A stretch of 64,000 nucleotides of DNA from Rhodococcoides kyotonense. Lineage in GTDB: Bacteria; Actinomycetota; Actinomycetes; Mycobacteriales; Mycobacteriaceae. Each line of letters opens with the position of its first letter. Position 1 is the first letter of the stretch. The notes under the pieces are model-generated. The model ran no database searches. It saw nothing but the letters and a program-made list of their open reading frames with translations, and was not told the DNA's origin. Below are positions 19,530 through 29,174 of the stretch, piece after piece. The DNA lies in assembly GCF_900188125.1 (NCBI RefSeq), contig NZ_FZOW01000001.1, forward strand, positions 215,368-279,367, in the 5' to 3' direction. The translations under genes and the position numbers were made by a program.

Positions 19530-19709
19530 TGGTTTCCTTTCACAAAAATGCCGAACAGCGTGTTCGTCGGTCACCAATCCTACGTAAGACACGTGCCCGG
19601 ACCGGAAACGGATACCTCCGGAGCATGGGAAGCTGCTACCCGACGGCAATTCCCAGCAGACCACGACACCTCGTCTCGCACGAGGTTCTTCCCCGGAAGG
19701 ACACCTGAG

Positions 19710-20639
19710 ATGACGTTCAGAGAAGGCGCAAGGATGCAGCCCGGCCGGGTGTCGGTCGGCGGAGGCGGCGGCGGTCGCGGCGGCAAGATCGCACTGGGCG
19801 GCGGTGCGGGCGGACTCGTCATCCTCGTTCTCGCTCTGCTGTTCGGCGGAGATCCCGGATCTCTTCTCGGTCAGTTGAGCGGGTCGACGGACAACGCTGG
19901 TCAATACGACGGCTCGGGAACTCTCGAGAACTGCGAGACCGGCGCCGACGCGAACGCGAACGTCGATTGCCGGGTGAACTTCACGGTCGGCAGCCTCGAC
20001 ACCGTCTGGGAATCGCAGCTCGGGCCGCAGACCGGCGTCGCCTACGTCCAGCCTGCCGTTCGACTGTTCAGCGGGTCGATCAACACAGGCTGCGGCAACG
20101 CGACCAGCGCCGTCGGCCCCTTCTACTGCCCTGCCGATTCGACGGCGTACTTCGACACCAGCTTCTTCCAGGTGCTCGTCGACCGGTTCGGCTCCAGCGG
20201 CGGCCCGCTGGCACAGGAGTACGTCGTCGCGCACGAGGTCGGTCACCACATTCAGAACCAGCTGGGCGACATCGGCCGCGCACAAGCCGATCCGCAGGGC
20301 GCCCAATCCGGTGCGGTGCGCGTCGAACTGCAGGCCGACTGCTACGCAGGCGTGTGGGCACACCACGCCGCCATCATCGAGGATCCGAACACCGGTCAGC
20401 CGTTCCTCGAGCCCCTCACCGACACCGACATCTCCGACGCCTTGTCCGCCGCATCGTCGGTCGGCGACGACCGTATCCAGGAGGCGTCGAGCGGCAGAGT
20501 GAATCCGGAAGGGTGGACGCACGGATCGTCCGAGCAGCGTCAGCAGTGGTTCCTCTCCGGCTACCGCACGGGCCAGGTGGCGGCTTGCGACACCTTCTCG
20601 GCCCGCGACCTGAACAACCCACCTGCCCTGGCGCGCTAG
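19710..20639 (+). CDS. Neutral zinc metallopeptidase (YpfJ family), membrane anchored
   Basis: A 309-residue protein with a glycine-rich N-terminus ([10 protein letters not shown]), one transmembrane helix ([12 protein letters not shown]) and an extracytoplasmic zinc metalloprotease domain. The zinc site is [11 protein letters not shown] (HExxH), with a likely third ligand in the [14 protein letters not shown] segment. Four cysteines in the extracellular part (for example [16 protein letters not shown]) may pair. GGAAGGA at 19695-19701 precedes the ATG by 8 nt. It is divergent from aspS across 180 bp. Its TAG stop is shared as a CTAG palindrome with the convergent radical SAM gene. The natural substrate is unknown. 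Confidence 0.9.
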   Translation: MTFREGARMQPGRVSVGGGGGGRGGKIALGGGAGGLVILVLALLFGGDPGSLLGQLSGSTDNAGQYDGSGTLENCETGADANANVDCRVNFTVGSLDTVWESQLGPQTGVAYVQPAVRLFSGSINTGCGNATSAVGPFYCPADSTAYFDTSFFQVLVDRFGSSGGPLAQEYVVAHEVGHHIQNQLGDIGRAQADPQGAQSGAVRVELQADCYAGVWAHHAAIIEDPNTGQPFLEPLTDTDISDALSAASSVGDDRIQEASSGRVNPEGWTHGSSEQRQQWFLSGYRTGQVAACDTFSARDLNNPPALAR

Positions 20640-21667
20640 AAGAGCGTCAGCGCAGGCGTTCGCACATCGGCACCGGGGCCTGGGTCCGCGGGCACGTTCT
20701 CGGGCATCGACCGTGACTCACCGGTGCCGAACCCGTGCTGATCGAGCAGCGGATCGATGCGTTGACGGAGCCACGCTTTGTATTCCGGTGTCACGTAGGC
20801 CCCGTGCCCGTACAACTGGCGGTATCGCCGTACGAGGGCCGGGTGCTGCTCTGCGAGCCACGACAGGAACCAGTCCTTCGTCGACGACCTCAGATGCATC
20901 GGCATCGCGGTGACCGAGGTGGCGCCTGCGTCGGCGAGCGCGGCGAACAGGGCGTCGAGCTGGCGGGCGCCGTCGGTGAGGAACGGTATGACAGGGGCGA
21001 CCATGACGCCGCAGGACAGACCCGCGTCACGCACAGCTCGGATCAGTTCCAGACGTGCCTTCGGGCTCGGCGTACCCGGCTCGATCTGCTTCTGCAGATC
21101 CGCGTCGTGGATGGCGAGACTGACGTTGATGCGAACGTCGACCTGTTGCGCAGCCAACGTCAACAACGGCAGATCGCGACGCAGCAGAGTGCCCTTGGTC
21201 AGAATCGAGAACGGCGTGCCGGATTCCGCGAGAGCGCGAATGATGCCCGGCATCAACCGATATCGCCCTTCCGCCCGCTGATAGGGGTCGGTGTTGGTAC
21301 CGAGAGCAACCGGCTCACGCTTCCACGATCGACGCGCGAGCTCCTTGCGCAGGACCGCGGCAATGTTGGTCTTGACGACGATCTGACTGTCGAAATCCGT
21401 GCCTGCGTCGAGATCGAGGTACTCGTGCGTCGGCCGGGCGAAGCAGTAGCGGCACGCGTGCGAGCATCCGCGTGCAGGATTGATGGTCCAGGTGAACGGC
21501 AATGACGCGTCACCGGTGATCTTGTTGAGCGCGCTCTTGCACAGCACTTCGTGGAACGTGATGCCCTCGAATTCCGGAGTCTGCACACTGCGCACCAACC
21601 CAGACCGCTCCAATCCGGGAAGCGCACCCTCGTCGGCGGCGTCGAGCGTCTGACCGGACCATCGCAT
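20636..21667 (-). CDS. Radical SAM protein, Rv2578c / spore-photoproduct-lyase-like family
   Basis: A 343-residue radical SAM enzyme. The 4Fe-4S cysteine motif is [19 protein letters not shown] (CxxxCxxC with the family-specific [10 protein letters not shown]). It also has [19 protein letters not shown] and [12 protein letters not shown], typical of the SplB-like Rv2578c subfamily. A 16-bp SOS box (21677-21692) ends 10 bp upstream of the ATG, so the gene is probably repressed by LexA and induced by DNA damage. There is no Shine-Dalgarno sequence in that short leader, which suggests a leaderless or very short-leader transcript. It is convergent with the metallopeptidase, sharing a CTAG stop. 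Substrate unknown; a DNA-lesion or nucleotide role is inferred from the SOS box only. Confidence 0.9.
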   Translation of the reverse strand: MRWSGQTLDAADEGALPGLERSGLVRSVQTPEFEGITFHEVLCKSALNKITGDASLPFTWTINPARGCSHACRYCFARPTHEYLDLDAGTDFDSQIVVKTNIAAVLRKELARRSWKREPVALGTNTDPYQRAEGRYRLMPGIIRALAESGTPFSILTKGTLLRRDLPLLTLAAQQVDVRINVSLAIHDADLQKQIEPGTPSPKARLELIRAVRDAGLSCGVMVAPVIPFLTDGARQLDALFAALADAGATSVTAMPMHLRSSTKDWFLSWLAEQHPALVRRYRQLYGHGAYVTPEYKAWLRQRIDPLLDQHGFGTGESRSMPENVPADPGPGADVRTPALTLF

Positions 21668-21676
21668 GCCGACTAG

Positions 21677-21692
21677 TCGAACATTTGTTCTA
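21677..21692 (-). promoter_or_regulatory. Predicted LexA (SOS) box upstream of radical SAM gene
   Basis: On the plus strand the site reads TCGAACATTTGTTCTA: a perfect GAAC-N4-GTTC core, with 11 of the 12 fixed positions of the mycobacterial/actinobacterial SOS box TCGAAC-N4-GTTCGA extended on one side only. It lies 10 bp from the ATG of the radical SAM gene and 85 bp from the divergent DUF3237 gene. The closeness to the radical SAM start makes that gene the likely target. Confidence 0.8.
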
Positions 21693-21776
21693 GGTCATGT
21701 CAAGGCGTCACGAGCACGGCGGGGAAGATAGCGTGTAGACGATCCCTTTCGTCGCCCCCGAGGAGCGTTCCCCCAC

Positions 21777-22244
21777 GTGACTGCACCCATTGCCCCTACG
21801 CTCGAACCGATTCTGCGCCTCGGGCTCACGCTCGGCGCCCCGATCGACGTCGGCACCGTCCCCACCGGCGAACGCATCGTGACACCGATCCTCGGGGGCG
21901 CGGCTCCGGGACCGGACATCGAGGGAACACTCGCAGGGTCGGCGTCCGTCGTCGGCATCACCCGCCCGGACGGTTGCACCGAATTCAGTACCGAGCTGAC
22001 ACTCGAATTGACTGTCGGAGGGTATCTTTCACTGTCCTACCGCGGCCTGCAGTTCGGCCCGGCGGACGTCATCGAATCGCTGAACGGCACCGAGGAAGTA
22101 GATCCGGCGACGTACTACTTCCGCGGCACACTCGACATCTCCACGTCGGTCCCACAGTTCGGCTATCTGAACCGTGCACTCGTCGTCACGTCGGGGTCCA
22201 GGTCCGCGGAAGCCGTTGTCCTGGACGCATTCCTGGTGACCTAG
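21777..22244 (+). CDS. DUF3237 family protein
   Basis: A 155-residue cytoplasmic protein resembling the DUF3237 beta-barrel family: an opening LGAPIDVGTVPTGERIVTPILGG and a closing ATYYFRGTLDISTSVPQFGYLN are typical of it. The C-terminal LNRALVVTSGSRSAEAVVLDAFLV completes the domain. No catalytic residues are known for this family. GTG at 21777 is used with GAGGAG about 11 nt upstream. It is divergent from the radical SAM gene across 109 bp and convergent with the PH-like membrane protein, with the two stops sharing the CTAG at 22241-22244. Function unknown. Confidence 0.75.
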   Translation: MTAPIAPTLEPILRLGLTLGAPIDVGTVPTGERIVTPILGGAAPGPDIEGTLAGSASVVGITRPDGCTEFSTELTLELTVGGYLSLSYRGLQFGPADVIESLNGTEEVDPATYYFRGTLDISTSVPQFGYLNRALVVTSGSRSAEAVVLDAFLVT

Positions 22245-22879
22245 GCCGTCAGTTCGGCGACCTCGCGGTCGGTGAGGGTGGCGATCGGAGTTCGACCCGC
22301 TTCCCTCACCAGTTCGACGGCACGGAACAGCGGACGCTCGTCGAGTCCGGCGTCTCGCGCCTCCGCCTTCAACTGGTCGACGAGCACCGACGCGATCGCC
22401 GCGGCCGGCACCAATTCGCTGGTCCACAACGCGTCGGCGAGCTTGCGCAGCGACAGGATCGGAAGCTCGCGGCCACCACCCTTGGTGTAGAGCGCGAGCG
22501 GCACGGTGATCCGAGTTCGGCCGTCGTACAAGCGGAGTGAGATCTGGTCGATTCGCGCGGTGCGGACCTGAACCTCGGCGGAGACGAGTTTCGGGACCTC
22601 GAGCGCCCGTGTGCGTACCGCGCCGCGTGCTCGAATCACACTGCCCGTCAACCATGTTCGACGACGCAGCCCGACCCAGGCCGATCCGGCCGTCGGCACC
22701 GCGACGACGACGCCCAGAACCACCGCAACCACAACGGGCAGAAAGAAACTCGCGATCAGGGCGAGCACCACGCCCACGACGACGGAACCGATCGCGACCT
22801 TGCGCAGCCGAGGCGCGATCAGTTCCACGGGAACGAGATCCAGGTCGACGCGATCGCCGTCCTGGCCGTCAGCCGACAA
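22241..22879 (-). CDS. Membrane protein with possible bacterial PH-like domain
   Basis: A 212-residue protein with two close transmembrane helices ([20 protein letters not shown] and a following Val/Ala-rich segment), then a small domain beginning [23 protein letters not shown]. That pattern is like the bacterial PH (bPH2/YdbS-like) domains that follow two helices, but I cannot confirm it. TTG at 22879 is chosen: GGAGG lies 6 nt upstream inside the hisS 3' end, and the resulting 11-nt overlap implies coupling to hisS. An internal GTG at 22828 lacks a ribosome binding site. Function unknown. Confidence 0.65.
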   Translation of the reverse strand: MSADGQDGDRVDLDLVPVELIAPRLRKVAIGSVVVGVVLALIASFFLPVVVAVVLGVVVAVPTAGSAWVGLRRRTWLTGSVIRARGAVRTRALEVPKLVSAEVQVRTARIDQISLRLYDGRTRITVPLALYTKGGGRELPILSLRKLADALWTSELVPAAAIASVLVDQLKAEARDAGLDERPLFRAVELVREAGRTPIATLTDREVAELTA

Positions 22880-24146
22880 GCTCGGCCTCCAGGGTGGCGA
22901 CGACGTCGGACAGGGGAATTTCCTTCTGCTCACCGTTCGCGAGGTCCTTGACGACGACGACCTGCTCGGCGAGTTCCTTGTCGCCCAGAACGAGTGCGAA
23001 TCGGGCACCGGAGCGGTCGGCGGCCTTCATGGCGCCCTTCACTCCCCTGTTGCCGTACGCCAGGTCGACGCTGATTCCCTTGCCGCGCAATTGTCCTGCG
23101 ACAGCGACGATCTGCGCCTTCGCCTCGGCGCCGAGCGGAACACCGAAGACTGCACAACGTGCAGGCGAGCCGGCCGACTTGCCTTCGGCGGCGAGTGCGA
23201 GCATCGTGCGGTCGACGCCGAGCCCGAATCCGATGCCGGACAATTCCTGACCACCGAGTTGTGCCATCAGGCCGTCGTAACGTCCGCCGCCGCCGATACC
23301 GGACTGGGCCCCGAGGCCGTCGTGCACGAACTCGAACGTCGTCTTCGTGTAGTAGTCGAGACCGCGCACCATGCGCGGGTTGACGACGTACGGCACCTTC
23401 AATGCGTCGAGATGCCCGAGGACCTCGTCGAAGTGCGCCTTGGCGGTCTCGGACAGGTGATCGAGCATGAGCGGTGCGTCGGCCGTCATCTGACGTACGT
23501 CGGGCCGCTTGTCGTCGAGCACGCGCAGCGGATTGATCTCGGCGCGCTTACGAGTATCCGCGTCGAGCGGCAGCGCGAACAGGAACTCCTGCAACAACTC
23601 TCGGTACTGCGGCCGACACGTGTCGTCGCCGAGCGAGGTGACCTCCAGCCGGAAGTCGGTCAGGCCGAGGCTGCGAAATCCGGTGTCCGCCACGGCGATC
23701 ACCTCGGCGTCGAGAGCTGGATCGTCGACGCCGATCGCCTCGACACCGACCTGCTGCAGCTGCCGGTAGCGACCAGCCTGCGGACGTTCGTACCGGAAGA
23801 ACGGGCCGGCGTAGGCCAGCTTCACCGGCAGGGCGCCGCGGTCGAGACCGTGCTCGATCACCGCGCGCATCACGCCCGCAGTGCCTTCCGGGCGCAGCGT
23901 GACGGACCTGTCGCCGCGGTCGGCGAACGTGTACATCTCCTTGCTGACGACGTCGGTCGACTCACCGACGCCACGCGCGAACAGCCCTGTGTCCTCGAAG
24001 ATCGGAAGTTCGATGTGCCCGTACCCGGCATTGCGGGCGGCGGTCAGAAGGCCCTCGCGCACGGCGACGAACTCGGCCGAGTTCGGGGGAACGTAATCGG
24101 GGATGCCCTTGGGCGCAGAGAATGTAGACGGCTTGCTCACGGTCAC
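22869..24146 (-). CDS. hisS: Histidyl-tRNA synthetase
   Basis: Charges tRNA-His. The 425-residue class II enzyme has [13 protein letters not shown] at the start, motif 2 [20 protein letters not shown] and [21 protein letters not shown]. The histidine-specific motifs are [13 protein letters not shown] ([15 protein letters not shown]) and [13 protein letters not shown]. The anticodon-binding domain is at the C-terminus. GTG at 24146 makes a GTGA overlap with the upstream hydrolase, and AAGGA lies 5 nt before it. The three genes hydrolase-hisS-membrane protein form one coupled run. Confidence 0.97.
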   Translation of the reverse strand: MTVSKPSTFSAPKGIPDYVPPNSAEFVAVREGLLTAARNAGYGHIELPIFEDTGLFARGVGESTDVVSKEMYTFADRGDRSVTLRPEGTAGVMRAVIEHGLDRGALPVKLAYAGPFFRYERPQAGRYRQLQQVGVEAIGVDDPALDAEVIAVADTGFRSLGLTDFRLEVTSLGDDTCRPQYRELLQEFLFALPLDADTRKRAEINPLRVLDDKRPDVRQMTADAPLMLDHLSETAKAHFDEVLGHLDALKVPYVVNPRMVRGLDYYTKTTFEFVHDGLGAQSGIGGGGRYDGLMAQLGGQELSGIGFGLGVDRTMLALAAEGKSAGSPARCAVFGVPLGAEAKAQIVAVAGQLRGKGISVDLAYGNRGVKGAMKAADRSGARFALVLGDKELAEQVVVVKDLANGEQKEIPLSDVVATLEAELVG

Positions 24147-24835
24147 AGTGTTCCTTGTTCGGTGCCCGACAGTCCAACGAGAAAGGGATTCGACGCCCGT
24201 TCCTGACCGATGGAACTCTGCCCACCGTGGCCGGGCAGGATCACGGTGTCGTCGGACAGCGGCAACAGCGTGGTGGCGATCGATGTCAGAAGCTGCTCGT
24301 GGTTGCCACCGGGCAGATCTGTTCGCCCGATCGAACCGGCGAACAGTGTGTCGCCCGTCAACGCGATCGTCGCGGTGCCGTCCGGCGTGTCGACCTCGGT
24401 CGTGAACACCACCGAACCCTGGGTGTGTCCGGGCGTATGCAGCACTCCGAACGTGATGCCCGCCAACTCCAGCGTCCCGCCGCCGACGAGGAGCTCGACC
24501 GCCTCCGGTTCGTGGAATTCCGCGTCACCCAGCAGTGCAGCCAGAGTCGGACCGGTTCCCCGCAGCGGATCGGACAGCATGAAGCGGTCGTCGTCGTGGA
24601 TGTACGCCGGAATGCCGAACTTGTCGCACACGGGCGCGACGGACCACGTGTGGTCGAGATGTCCGTGCGTCAACAACACCGCGACAGGCGTCAGCGACGA
24701 CGAGTTCAGGAACTCGATCAGTGGTTCCGCGGCATCCTGGCCGGGATCGACGACGACGCACTCGCTCGCGCCGTCGTGCGCGAGGATGTAGCAATTGGTC
24801 TGGAACATCCCCGCCGGGAATCCGGTGACGAGCAC
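24143..24835 (-). CDS. MBL-fold hydrolase, glyoxalase II-like
   Basis: A 230-residue metallo-beta-lactamase-fold hydrolase. The metal site is [13 protein letters not shown] (HxHxDH), with further ligands in [13 protein letters not shown] and the Asp of [16 protein letters not shown], plus the late His in [12 protein letters not shown]. This order matches the glyoxalase II-like group found next to hisS in mycobacteria (Rv2581c, from memory). GTG at 24835 with AGGAG 8 nt upstream starts just before the conserved FQTNCYIL strand. It is probably a thioester or lactoylglutathione/mycothiol-type hydrolase, but the substrate is not shown by the sequence. Confidence 0.88.
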   Translation of the reverse strand: MLVTGFPAGMFQTNCYILAHDGASECVVVDPGQDAAEPLIEFLNSSSLTPVAVLLTHGHLDHTWSVAPVCDKFGIPAYIHDDDRFMLSDPLRGTGPTLAALLGDAEFHEPEAVELLVGGGTLELAGITFGVLHTPGHTQGSVVFTTEVDTPDGTATIALTGDTLFAGSIGRTDLPGGNHEQLLTSIATTLLPLSDDTVILPGHGGQSSIGQERASNPFLVGLSGTEQGTL

Positions 24836-24929
24836 AGCGCTAGCTCCTAAACGGTTGCGGCCTGGTATTTCGTCCACAGTAAACCGGTCCACCCGTCGGG
24901 CGTGCCGCGAGTACCGCTCCTGTGATACC

Positions 24930-24970
24930 CGTCAGTGTGTTCTCAGGATGTAATGGCACACTCACTGACG
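24930..24970. promoter_or_regulatory. Inverted repeat in the divergent hydrolase/cyclophilin promoter region
   Basis: An 8-bp arm CGTCAGTG (24930-24937) is matched by CACTGACG (24963-24970), separated by 25 bp, in the 173-bp gap between the divergent MBL hydrolase and first cyclophilin genes. It could be an operator or a leader hairpin of the cyclophilin mRNA. No protein can be assigned. Confidence 0.35.
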
Positions 24971-25008
24971 GCCGGTTCAGGCCCTGGACAAGCAGGAGGA
25001 TACCGACA

Positions 25009-25866
25009 GTGCCCAGCAACGAGCAGCGGCGTGAGGCGGCGAAGAGGAAGCTCGAGCGCCAGCTCGAACGCCGCGCCGAGCGTGCGAAGAAGCGCAAGCA
25101 GCTGACGATCGCAGGATCCGTACTGGGCGTCGTCGTCGTGGTCGGTGTGGTCGCCGTGGTCTTCGCACTGACCCGAGGGGAGGACACGGACACGACGGCC
25201 GCCTCCGACACACCGTCGTCCGCCACGCTGATCGCCGACGGCAGGTCCGAGGCGCTCCCCGAGACCGTGACGTGCGCGTACCCCGCATCTGCGCAGCCCG
25301 CGGCGAAGGAGAACACTCCCCCGCGCACCGACGGCGTACCGACGTCGGACGAGCCGCTCAGCTACAGCATGGCGACGTCGCAGGGAAACATCGGCCTCAC
25401 GCTGAACAACCCGCAGTCCCCGTGCACGGTGAACAGCTTCGTCTCGCTGGCCAATCAGGGCTACTTCGACGGGACGTCGTGCCACCGACTCACGACGAGC
25501 GCGGCGCTGAGCGTGCTGCAGTGCGGCGATCCGGCCGGTACCGGCATGGGCGGACCCGGGTACGAGTTCGCCGACGAGTTCCCCGCGGATCAGTTCGCCG
25601 AGGGCGACGCCGCAGCCGACGAGCCGATCACGTATCCGCGTGGCACCATAGCGATGGCCAACGCCGGGCCGGGCACCAACGGCAGCCAGTTCTTCCTCGT
25701 CTACGGCGACTCGACGCTGCCGCCCGCGTACACCGTGTTCGGCACCATCGACGAGACAGGATTGCAGACCTTGGACAAGATCGCAGCAGGCGGCGTCGAA
25801 GGCGGCGCCCAGGACGGCAAGCCCGCACTGCCCGTGGACATCACGTCGATGGTGAGTGACCTGTGA
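25009..25866 (+). CDS. Peptidyl-prolyl cis-trans isomerase, cyclophilin type, membrane anchored
   Basis: A 285-residue protein probably assisting folding outside the cytoplasm. It has a basic N-terminal region likely to form a helix (EQRREAAKRKLERQLERRAERAK), one transmembrane helix (LTIAGSVLGVVVVVGVVAVV), a Ser/Thr/Asp linker, and the cyclophilin domain from about residue 120. That domain has SCHRLTT, LQCGDPAGTGMGGPGYEF and TNGSQFFLVYG, as in the cyclophilin active site. GTG at 25009 has a strong AGGAGGA 8 nt upstream. In M. tuberculosis ppiB sits at this place. The stop overlaps the start of a second cyclophilin gene. Confidence 0.9.
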   Translation: MPSNEQRREAAKRKLERQLERRAERAKKRKQLTIAGSVLGVVVVVGVVAVVFALTRGEDTDTTAASDTPSSATLIADGRSEALPETVTCAYPASAQPAAKENTPPRTDGVPTSDEPLSYSMATSQGNIGLTLNNPQSPCTVNSFVSLANQGYFDGTSCHRLTTSAALSVLQCGDPAGTGMGGPGYEFADEFPADQFAEGDAAADEPITYPRGTIAMANAGPGTNGSQFFLVYGDSTLPPAYTVFGTIDETGLQTLDKIAAGGVEGGAQDGKPALPVDITSMVSDL

Positions 25867-26663
25867 TGCGACGAACGTCACCTGTGATCCTGGCCGGGGC
25901 AGCGGTTGCGCTCCTCGTCGCCGGATGTTCGTCCGACTCGTCCGACACGGCGACCTCGACGACGGCAGCATCGGCCGTCTCCTCGACGTCGGCCGCGCCG
26001 ACGACCCAGCAACAGTTGGACCTCAGCCGGTTCGGTGCATTGCCTGCCGTGCCGACCGCCGAGGCGTCGACCACGACGTGCGACTACCCCGAGGCGACTC
26101 CGGCCATCAAGGACAACACGGCGCCTGCTACGAGCGGTGTGTCGACGGAGGGCGTCGTCGACGTCGCGATCACGACGTCGCAGGGCCCGATCGAACTCAC
26201 CCTCGACCGCACCGAAGCTCCGTGCACGGTCAACAGCTTCACCAGTCTGGCGTCGCAGAGCTACTTCGACGACACCTCGTGCCATCGGCTGACGACGTCA
26301 CCCGGGCTCCAGGTCCTGCAGTGCGGCGACCCGTCGGGCCAGGGCAACCGAGGACCCGGGTACGAGTTCGCGAACGAGTACCCGACGACGGCCTACCCCG
26401 CGGGCGATCCCGCGGCATCGCAGCCTGTCGTCTATCCGCGCGGAACCGTCGCCATGGCCAACGCAGGCCCGGACACGAACGGAAGCCAGTTCTTCCTCGT
26501 GTACGCGGATTCGGTGCTGCCTCCGCAGTACACGGTGTTCGGCACCATCTCCGAGCAGGGACTCGCGACGCTCGACAAGGTCGCGGCCGCAGGTGTCGCG
26601 ACGCCCGGTGGCGACGGTGCGCCGAACGCCGAGGTCACGCTGGAGACCGTGACCGCTGCCTAG
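25863..26663 (+). CDS. Peptidyl-prolyl cis-trans isomerase, cyclophilin-type lipoprotein
   Basis: A 266-residue paralogue of the preceding gene with a different export signal: a lipoprotein signal ending in the lipobox LLVAGC, then a Ser/Thr/Ala linker. The cyclophilin domain (SCHRLTTS, LQCGDPSGQGNRGPGYEF, TNGSQFFLVYA) closely matches that of its neighbour. The GTG at 25863 overlaps the previous stop by 4 nt; an ATG at 25866 is an equally close alternative. The two genes look like a tandem duplication that diverged in anchoring, one by a helix and one by lipid. Confidence 0.9.
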   Translation: MMRRTSPVILAGAAVALLVAGCSSDSSDTATSTTAASAVSSTSAAPTTQQQLDLSRFGALPAVPTAEASTTTCDYPEATPAIKDNTAPATSGVSTEGVVDVAITTSQGPIELTLDRTEAPCTVNSFTSLASQSYFDDTSCHRLTTSPGLQVLQCGDPSGQGNRGPGYEFANEYPTTAYPAGDPAASQPVVYPRGTVAMANAGPDTNGSQFFLVYADSVLPPQYTVFGTISEQGLATLDKVAAAGVATPGGDGAPNAEVTLETVTAA

Positions 26664-26665
26664 CG

Positions 26666-26713
26666 GCTCGTGAGTGAAAATGTATAGCGGGCTATACATT
26701 TTCACTCACGAGC
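26666..26713. terminator. Long palindrome between convergent genes (repeat copy 1)
   Basis: A perfect 23-bp inverted repeat, arms 26666-26688 and 26691-26713 with only GG between, starting 3 bp after the second cyclophilin stop and ending 10 bp before the relA stop. The arms contain CTCGTGAGTGAAAATGTATA. It probably terminates both transcripts. A near-identical palindrome is at 40400-40445. Confidence 0.8.
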
Positions 26714-26722
26714 GCGAAGCGC

Positions 26723-29098
26723 CTAAGCCGCCGAGGTCAACCGATACACGTCGTAGACACCCTCGACGTTGCGCACGACGTTCAGCACATGACCCAGATG
26801 CTTCGGGTCGCCCATCTCGAAGGTGAACTTGCTGATCGCCACGCGGTCGCCCGACGTCGCCACCGACGCCGACAGGATGTTGACCTTCTCGTCGGCGAGT
26901 GCCTTTGTGACGTCGGACAGCAAGCGGTGCCTGTCCAGTGCCTCGATCTGGATCGCGACGAGGAACACCGACGATGCGGACGGCGCCCATTCGACGTCGA
27001 TGAACCGCTCCGACTGCTCACCGAGCGATTTCGCATTGGTGCAGTCGGTGCGGTGCACGCTGACCGATCCACCGCGCGTGACGAAGCCGAGAATTTCGTC
27101 TCCGGGAACGGGCGTGCAGCACTTCGCCAACTTGGCGACGACACCCTCGGTCCCGGACACCAGCACACCTGCATCGCCGACGTGACGGGGTCGCGTCGGA
27201 ATGGTCGACAGCGTGGCGCGCTCGGCGAGTTCCTCCTCGACGTCACCGACGCCACCCAGATGAGCGACCAGTCGCTGCACCACGTGCTGCGCCGACACAT
27301 GACTCTCGCCGACGGCCGTGTACAGCGCCGAGACGTCGACGTAGCGCAGTTCGTGTGCGATGGCCGACATCGACTCGGCGTTCATGAGCCGCTGCAGCGG
27401 CAATCCGCCTCGGCGGACTTCCTTGGCGATGGCGTCCTTGCCCGCCTCGAGCGCCTCTTCACGACGCTCCTTGGCGAACCACTGCCGAATCTTGGTCTTG
27501 GCACGCGGTGAGACGACGAATCCCTGCCAGTCGCGGCTCGGACCGGCGTTGACCGCCTTCGATGTGAAGACCTCGACGACCTCACCGTTGTCCAACGTGC
27601 GTTCCAACGCGACGAGCCTGCCGTTGACGCGAGCACCGATACATCGGTGTCCGACCTCGGTGTGCACGGCGTACGCGAAGTCGACCGGGCACGAGCCTGC
27701 CGGCAGCGTCACGACGTCTCCCTTGGGAGTGAAGACGAAGATCTCCTTGACCGCGAGGTCGTAGCGTAGCGATTCCAGGAACTCGCCCGGGTCCGCGGCT
27801 TCACGCTGCCAGTCGAGCAGCTGACGCATCCACGCCATGTCGTCGACCTCGGCGTTGTCGCTGCCGTGCTTGCCGCGTGTCTCCTTGTATCGCCAGTGCG
27901 CGGCGATGCCGAACTCGGCGGTCCGGTGCATGTCGCGGGTACGGATCTGCACCTCGAGCGGCTTGCCCTCCGGCCCGACGACCGTGGTGTGCAGCGACTG
28001 GTAGACGCCGTAGCGCGGCTGCGCGATGTAGTCCTTGAACCGTCCGGCCATCGGCTGCCACAGCGAATGGACGACGCCCACAGCCGCATAGCAGTCGCGA
28101 ATCTCGTCGCACAGGATCCGGACACCGACGAGGTCGTGAATGTCGTCGAAGTCGCGGCCCTTGACGATCATCTTCTGGTAGATCGACCAATAGTGCTTGG
28201 GACGTCCTTCGACCACGGCACTGATCCGCGACGCCGACAGCGACGCGTTGATCTCGGCGCGCACCTTCTCGAGGTACGTGTCCCGGGATGGTGCTCGGTC
28301 GGCGACCAGGCGCACGATCTCGTCGTACTTCTTCGGGTGCAGGATAGCGAACGCGAGATCCTCGAGTTCCCATTTGACCGTCGCCATACCGAGCCGGTGG
28401 GCGAGCGGCGCGATGACCTCGAGCGTCTCCTTCGCCTTGCGCGCCTGCTTCTCCGGCGGCAGGAAACGCATCGTGCGCATGTTGTGCAGACGGTCGGCGA
28501 CCTTGATGACCAGCACTCGCGGGTCGCGGGCCATCGCGATGATCATCTTGCGGATGGTCTCGCCTTCGGCTGCCGTTCCGAGGACGACCTTGTCGAGCTT
28601 GGTGACGCCGTCGACCAGGTGCGCGACCTCCTCACCGAACTCGTCGGTCAGCTGGGTCAGCGAGTACCCGGTGTCCTCGACGGTGTCGTGCAACAGCGCG
28701 GCGACGAGCGTCGTCGTGTCCATTCCCAGTTCCGCGAGAATGTTCGCCACGGCCAGCGGATGGGTGATGTAGGGATCGCCGCTCTTGCGCATCTGCGACG
28801 CGTGTCGTTCGTCGGCGACGTCGTAAGCGCGTTGCAACAGCGCGAGATCGGCCTTGGGATAGAGCTCCCGGTGCAGACTCACCAATGGCTCGAGCACCGG
28901 TTTGACCGCTGCGTTGCGGCCTGCGGTGATGCGCCTCGCCAACCGCGCGCGGACACGCCTCGATGCCGACGTCGGGACCGCGGGCGTACTTCTACCGGTG
29001 GTCGGCGCCGGGGTGCTCGGGGACTGCACCGTTGCCTCGTTGTTCTCGGTCGTCGTCTCGGACCGTTCGGGCAAGGGTTGGTCGACGTAACGGGTCAC
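26723..29098 (-). CDS. relA: Bifunctional (p)ppGpp synthetase/hydrolase
   Basis: Makes and degrades the stringent-response alarmone (p)ppGpp. The 791-residue Rsh protein has a disordered N-terminus of about 50 residues, the HD hydrolase domain with [13 protein letters not shown] (HD at about 137-138), and the synthetase domain ([32 protein letters not shown]). A TGS domain ([19 protein letters not shown]), a zinc-finger/conserved-cysteine segment ([12 protein letters not shown]) and a C-terminal ACT domain follow. Both catalytic halves look intact. GTG at 29098 has GGAGG 8 nt upstream. It is last in the secDF-lipoprotein-apt-relA order typical of mycobacteria. Confidence 0.97.
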   Translation of the reverse strand: MTRYVDQPLPERSETTTENNEATVQSPSTPAPTTGRSTPAVPTSASRRVRARLARRITAGRNAAVKPVLEPLVSLHRELYPKADLALLQRAYDVADERHASQMRKSGDPYITHPLAVANILAELGMDTTTLVAALLHDTVEDTGYSLTQLTDEFGEEVAHLVDGVTKLDKVVLGTAAEGETIRKMIIAMARDPRVLVIKVADRLHNMRTMRFLPPEKQARKAKETLEVIAPLAHRLGMATVKWELEDLAFAILHPKKYDEIVRLVADRAPSRDTYLEKVRAEINASLSASRISAVVEGRPKHYWSIYQKMIVKGRDFDDIHDLVGVRILCDEIRDCYAAVGVVHSLWQPMAGRFKDYIAQPRYGVYQSLHTTVVGPEGKPLEVQIRTRDMHRTAEFGIAAHWRYKETRGKHGSDNAEVDDMAWMRQLLDWQREAADPGEFLESLRYDLAVKEIFVFTPKGDVVTLPAGSCPVDFAYAVHTEVGHRCIGARVNGRLVALERTLDNGEVVEVFTSKAVNAGPSRDWQGFVVSPRAKTKIRQWFAKERREEALEAGKDAIAKEVRRGGLPLQRLMNAESMSAIAHELRYVDVSALYTAVGESHVSAQHVVQRLVAHLGGVGDVEEELAERATLSTIPTRPRHVGDAGVLVSGTEGVVAKLAKCCTPVPGDEILGFVTRGGSVSVHRTDCTNAKSLGEQSERFIDVEWAPSASSVFLVAIQIEALDRHRLLSDVTKALADEKVNILSASVATSGDRVAISKFTFEMGDPKHLGHVLNVVRNVEGVYDVYRLTSAA

Positions 29099-29174
29099 AG
29101 TGATCGCCTCCTGCCGCGTTGTCTGCGTCTCGCACTCGTGCCGTGAGAGACGCAGTATGGGACAACTTTAGTCC

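Noticed and set aside
17946..20639. A continuous 897-codon plus-strand frame running through the aspS region into the metallopeptidase
   Set aside because: The first two thirds are antisense to the clear aspS gene; only the part from the ATG at 19710 matches a protein family and has a ribosome binding site.
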